Assembly (NCBI RefSeq): GCF_009469765.1
Contig: NZ_SSSQ01000018.1
Location: 1 to 64,000 of the forward strand
Direction of reading: 5' to 3'
Length of the DNA stretch: 64,000 nt
Source: Dechloromonas hortensis
Lineage (GTDB): Bacteria; Pseudomonadota; Gammaproteobacteria; Burkholderiales; Rhodocyclaceae
This document shows positions 61,595-64,000 of this stretch, piece by piece. Under the pieces are notes generated by a model. It saw nothing but the letters and a program-made list of their open reading frames with translations. It was not told where the DNA came from and did no database searches. Made by a program: the position numbers and the translations under genes. How positions within the stretch are numbered: the stretch's first letter is position 1; every line of letters begins with the position of its first letter.

Positions 61595-61789
61595 ATGCGT
61601 TTCATCCTGCTCACTGCCCTGCTTTCCCTGTCGCTCTCCGGCTGTGCAGTTGTCGCGGTTGCCGATGCTGCAGTGACGGTGGTCGCCACCACGGTCAAGG
61701 TCGGGGCCACAGTTGTCGGCACCACCGTTGATGTTGCAGCAGCCGGAGTGCGCGCCGTCGCAGGCAGCGACGACGACGACGAAAAGTGA
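61595..61789 (+). CDS. Small valine/alanine-rich lipoprotein
   Basis: This 64-residue protein has a signal peptide with lipobox LSGC (Cys17), then a repetitive Val/Ala/Thr stretch with short repeats (VTVVATTVKVGATVVGTTVD) and an acidic end (DDDDEK). It resembles the small NF038104-type lipoproteins found in betaproteobacteria, whose function is unknown. The ATG at 61595 puts the signal peptide at the N-terminus; the open frame extends 15 codons upstream into the terminator. Confidence 0.7.
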   Translation: MRFILLTALLSLSLSGCAVVAVADAAVTVVATTVKVGATVVGTTVDVAAAGVRAVAGSDDDDEK

Positions 61790-61843
61790 ACCGGCGACAC
61801 TCGCCCCGCTGCCGACAACGGGGCAAATTGCCGCCCGGTACGG

Positions 61844-63295
61844 TCACATCAGGACGATGTCGTACTGTTCCGGCGAATAGCTGGGCTCGGACTGCAGCGA
61901 AACGGGTTTTTCGATGAAGTCCGAGAGCATGGCCAGAGCTTGCGACTCCTCATCGAGGAAGAGGTCAACCACGGCCGGCCCGGCCAGGATGCGATATTCG
62001 CGGGCATTGAACTGGCGCGCCTCGCGCAGTAGTTCGCGCAGGATTTCGTAGGCGACGGTACGCGCCGTCTTGACTTCACCGCGCCCGCCACAGGTCGGAC
62101 AGGGCTGACACAGTACATGGGCGAGCGATTCGCGGGTCCGTTTGCGGGTCATTTCGACCAGACCGAGCTGCGTGAAACCGTTCACTGTCAGCCGCGTATG
62201 GTCGCGGGCCAGCGCCTTGTTGAACTCGTCGAGCACGGCCTTCTTGTGCTCTTCGTTTTCCATGTCGATGAAGTCCACGATGATGATGCCGCCCAGATTG
62301 CGCAGGCGTAGCTGGCGGGCGATGGTGACGGCGGCTTCGAGATTGGTCTTGAAGATGGTGTCGTCGAAATTGCGGACACCGACGAAGCCGCCGGTATTGA
62401 CATCGATGGTGGTCATCGCCTCGGTCTGGTCGATGATCAGGTAGCCGCCCGACTTCAGGTCGACGCGGCGGGCCAGCGCCTTCTGGATTTCCTCTTCAAC
62501 GCCATGCAGATCGAACAGCGGCCGCTGGCCGGTGTAGTGATCGAGTAACGGCAGCACGGCCGGTGTGTATTCGTCGGCGAAGGCATTGAGCTTCTGGAAG
62601 TTTTCCCGGGAGTCGATGACGATGCGGCTGGTTTCCGGATTGACGAAATCACGCAGCACGCGCTGACCGAGCGACAGTTCCTGGTAGAGCACGGCCGGCG
62701 GGCCGGACGTCCTGGCCTTGTCGCGGATGTCGGCCCAGGTCTTGCGCAGGTAGGCGATGTCGGTGGCGAACTCCTCGTCGGAAGCATTCTCGGCCATGGT
62801 GCGGACGATGAAGCCGCCCGGCTCGTCAGCCGGCACCAGGCGGGTAATCTTTTCGCGCAGGGCTTCGCGCTCGGCTTCGGCCTCGATGCGCTGTGAAATG
62901 CCGATATGTTTTTCCTGCGGCAGATAGACCAGCATGCGGCCGGCAATCGAGATCTGCGTCGACAACCGGGCGCCCTTGGTGCCGATCGGGTCCTTGACGA
63001 CCTGGACGACGATGCTCTGGCCATCGTGCAGGATTTTCTCGATGGGCCGCTCGGTGGCCGTCTCGCGCGGTTGCCAGATATCGGCAACGTGCAGGAAGGC
63101 GGTGCGGTCGAGACCGACATCGATGAAGGCGGATTGCATGCCGGGCAGGATGCGGCAGACGCGGCCGAGATAGACATTGCCGACCAGACCGCGGCTGGCA
63201 GTCCGTTCGATATGCAATTCCTGGACGACACCCTGTTGCATGACCGCAACGCGGGTTTCCTGCGGGGTGAAATTGATCAGTATTTCTTCGGACAT
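61844..63295 (-). CDS. rng: Ribonuclease G
   Basis: This 483-residue endoribonuclease is the length of E. coli RNase G (489). An N-terminal S1 domain (SRGLVGNVYLGRVCRILPGMQ) is followed by the RNase H-like and DNase I-like catalytic region with IIIVDFIDME and the zinc-link CPTCGGRG. It matures the 5' end of 16S rRNA and degrades some mRNAs. It lacks the long C-terminal scaffold of RNase E. The ATG at 63295 begins MSEEILINFTPQETRVAV; the frame runs open to 63835 only as a shadow of the divergent trhP. Confidence 0.96.
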   Translation of the reverse strand: MSEEILINFTPQETRVAVMQQGVVQELHIERTASRGLVGNVYLGRVCRILPGMQSAFIDVGLDRTAFLHVADIWQPRETATERPIEKILHDGQSIVVQVVKDPIGTKGARLSTQISIAGRMLVYLPQEKHIGISQRIEAEAEREALREKITRLVPADEPGGFIVRTMAENASDEEFATDIAYLRKTWADIRDKARTSGPPAVLYQELSLGQRVLRDFVNPETSRIVIDSRENFQKLNAFADEYTPAVLPLLDHYTGQRPLFDLHGVEEEIQKALARRVDLKSGGYLIIDQTEAMTTIDVNTGGFVGVRNFDDTIFKTNLEAAVTIARQLRLRNLGGIIIVDFIDMENEEHKKAVLDEFNKALARDHTRLTVNGFTQLGLVEMTRKRTRESLAHVLCQPCPTCGGRGEVKTARTVAYEILRELLREARQFNAREYRILAGPAVVDLFLDEESQALAMLSDFIEKPVSLQSEPSYSPEQYDIVLM

Positions 63296-63331
63296 ACACT
63301 CTACAATTCGCGGTTTTTGCTGGATTCTACT

Positions 63332-64000
63332 ATGCGCAAGGCGCCCGAACTTCTCGCCCCTGCCGGCTCGCTCGAAATGATGCGCACCGCCTTCGATTTT
63401 GGCGCCGATGCGATCTACGCCGGCCAGCCGCGCTACAGCCTGCGCGTGCGCAACAATGAGTTCGGCACGATCGCCGCGCTGAAGGAAGGAATCGACGAAG
63501 CGCACGCCCGCGGCAAGCAGTTTTTCGTCGTCAGCAACATCTTTCCGCACAATGCCAAGCTCACCACCTACCTCGCCGACATGGCGCCGGTCATCGAACT
63601 GAAACCGGACGCCCTGATCATGTCCGACCCCGGGCTCATCGACATGGTGCGTGAAACCTGGCCGGAACAGGCGGTGCACCTTTCGGTGCAGTCGAATACC
63701 GTGAATTGGGCCGCCGTCCGTTTCTGGAAGAAGCTCGGTCTGACCCGCATCATCCTGTCGCGCGAACTGTCGCTCGACGAAGTTGCCGAAATCCGCCAGC
63801 AATGCCCGGATATCGAACTCGAAGTCTTCGTGCATGGCGCGCTATGCATCGCCTACTCCGGCCGCTGCCTGCTTTCCGGTTACTTCAACCACCGCGATCC
63901 GAACCAGGGCACCTGCACTAACTCCTGCCGCTGGGACTACAAGGTATCGACTTCCGATGGCGCTCCGTTGCAGGCCGGCCAACCGGTCAACTTCTACAGC
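63332..64000 (+). CDS. trhP: U32 peptidase family tRNA hydroxylation protein TrhP (YegQ), N-terminal part
   Basis: The first 223 residues are in the window; the gene continues past the edge. It opens with MRKAPELLAPAGSLEMMRTA and has GQPRYSLRVRNNEF, ALIMSDPGLI, LTRIILSRELSLDE and the cysteine-rich SGRCLLSGYF...DPNQGTCTNSC, all characteristic of YegQ/TrhP. TrhP is needed for prephenate-dependent formation of 5-hydroxyuridine at tRNA position 34. It diverges from rng with 36 bases between the two starts. Confidence 0.92.
   Translation, partial: MRKAPELLAPAGSLEMMRTAFDFGADAIYAGQPRYSLRVRNNEFGTIAALKEGIDEAHARGKQFFVVSNIFPHNAKLTTYLADMAPVIELKPDALIMSDPGLIDMVRETWPEQAVHLSVQSNTVNWAAVRFWKKLGLTRIILSRELSLDEVAEIRQQCPDIELEVFVHGALCIAYSGRCLLSGYFNHRDPNQGTCTNSCRWDYKVSTSDGAPLQAGQPVNFYS

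Noticed and set aside
63296..63835. Extension of the RNase G frame by about 180 codons
   Set aside because: It is the antisense shadow of trhP; RNase G homology begins at 63295.
1..64000. CRISPR arrays, prophage, insertion sequences, restriction-modification or other defence systems
   Set aside because: No regular repeats, transposase or defence-type genes were seen; the only recombinase is the housekeeping XerC.

Overview
The window is a gene-dense stretch of bacterial chromosome, about 60 percent GC by eye, almost entirely housekeeping. The gene set points to a betaproteobacterium, most likely of the Rhodocyclales (Dechloromonas/Azonexus-like). The clues are: pilMNOPQ-aroKB-gltBD in one run, diverging from a class A penicillin-binding protein gene; metK diverging from an acyltransferase-dapF-DUF484-xerC cluster; an S-adenosylhomocysteine (SAH) riboswitch in front of ahcY; a prkA-yeaH-spoVR cluster; and an HslV that starts with MEQYHGTT. 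The species is inference. I see no phage, insertion sequence, CRISPR array or recognisable defence locus.

Layout. 1-6 kb: electron-transfer flavoprotein, an acyl-CoA ligase, a divergent hybrid kinase/response-regulator pair, and a small AT-richer islet with one orphan gene. 6-10.8 kb: an EF-G paralogue, glmU and two membrane proteins. 10.8-15.6 kb: the PrkA/YeaH/SpoVR stress cluster. 15.7-24 kb: nitrogen metabolism, with a single gene encoding a fused arginase-ornithine aminotransferase next to both glutamate synthase subunits. 24.2-31 kb: aroB, aroK and the type IV pilus assembly operon, clearly AT-richer than the rest. 31-40.6 kb: penicillin-binding protein 1A, frataxin, LptM, LysA, an RND efflux pair, Hsp15 and an AEC transporter. 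40.7-49.1 kb: HslUV, a tandem TPR/STAS protein and a metal-uptake locus (ABC transporter, porin, CxxC small protein), then RlmI. 49.2-54.2 kb: a 50-residue basic protein, XerC, DUF484, DapF, a GNAT enzyme and two LpxL-type acyltransferases. 54.3-60.3 kb: the methyl cycle (metK, ahcY under an SAH riboswitch, metF) with HD-GYP, holin-like and TlyA genes between. 60.3-64 kb: MscS channel, two tRNA-Lys genes, a small lipoprotein, RNase G and the start of trhP.

Functional links. The arginase-aminotransferase fusion would turn arginine into urea and glutamate-5-semialdehyde plus glutamate in one polypeptide, beside glutamate synthase, which supplies and consumes the same 2-oxoglutarate/glutamate pool. 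MetK, AhcY and MetF cover three steps of the methyl cycle, and the riboswitch lets SAH induce its own hydrolase. The metal-uptake genes are ordered like a complete outer- to inner-membrane import path.

The most novel single object is the arginase-ornithine aminotransferase fusion at 15688-17778. Secondary candidates are the duplicated TPR/STAS protein, the metal-locus small protein and hairpin, the membrane-anchored winged-helix protein at 10042, and the unrecognised 50-residue basic protein at 49207.
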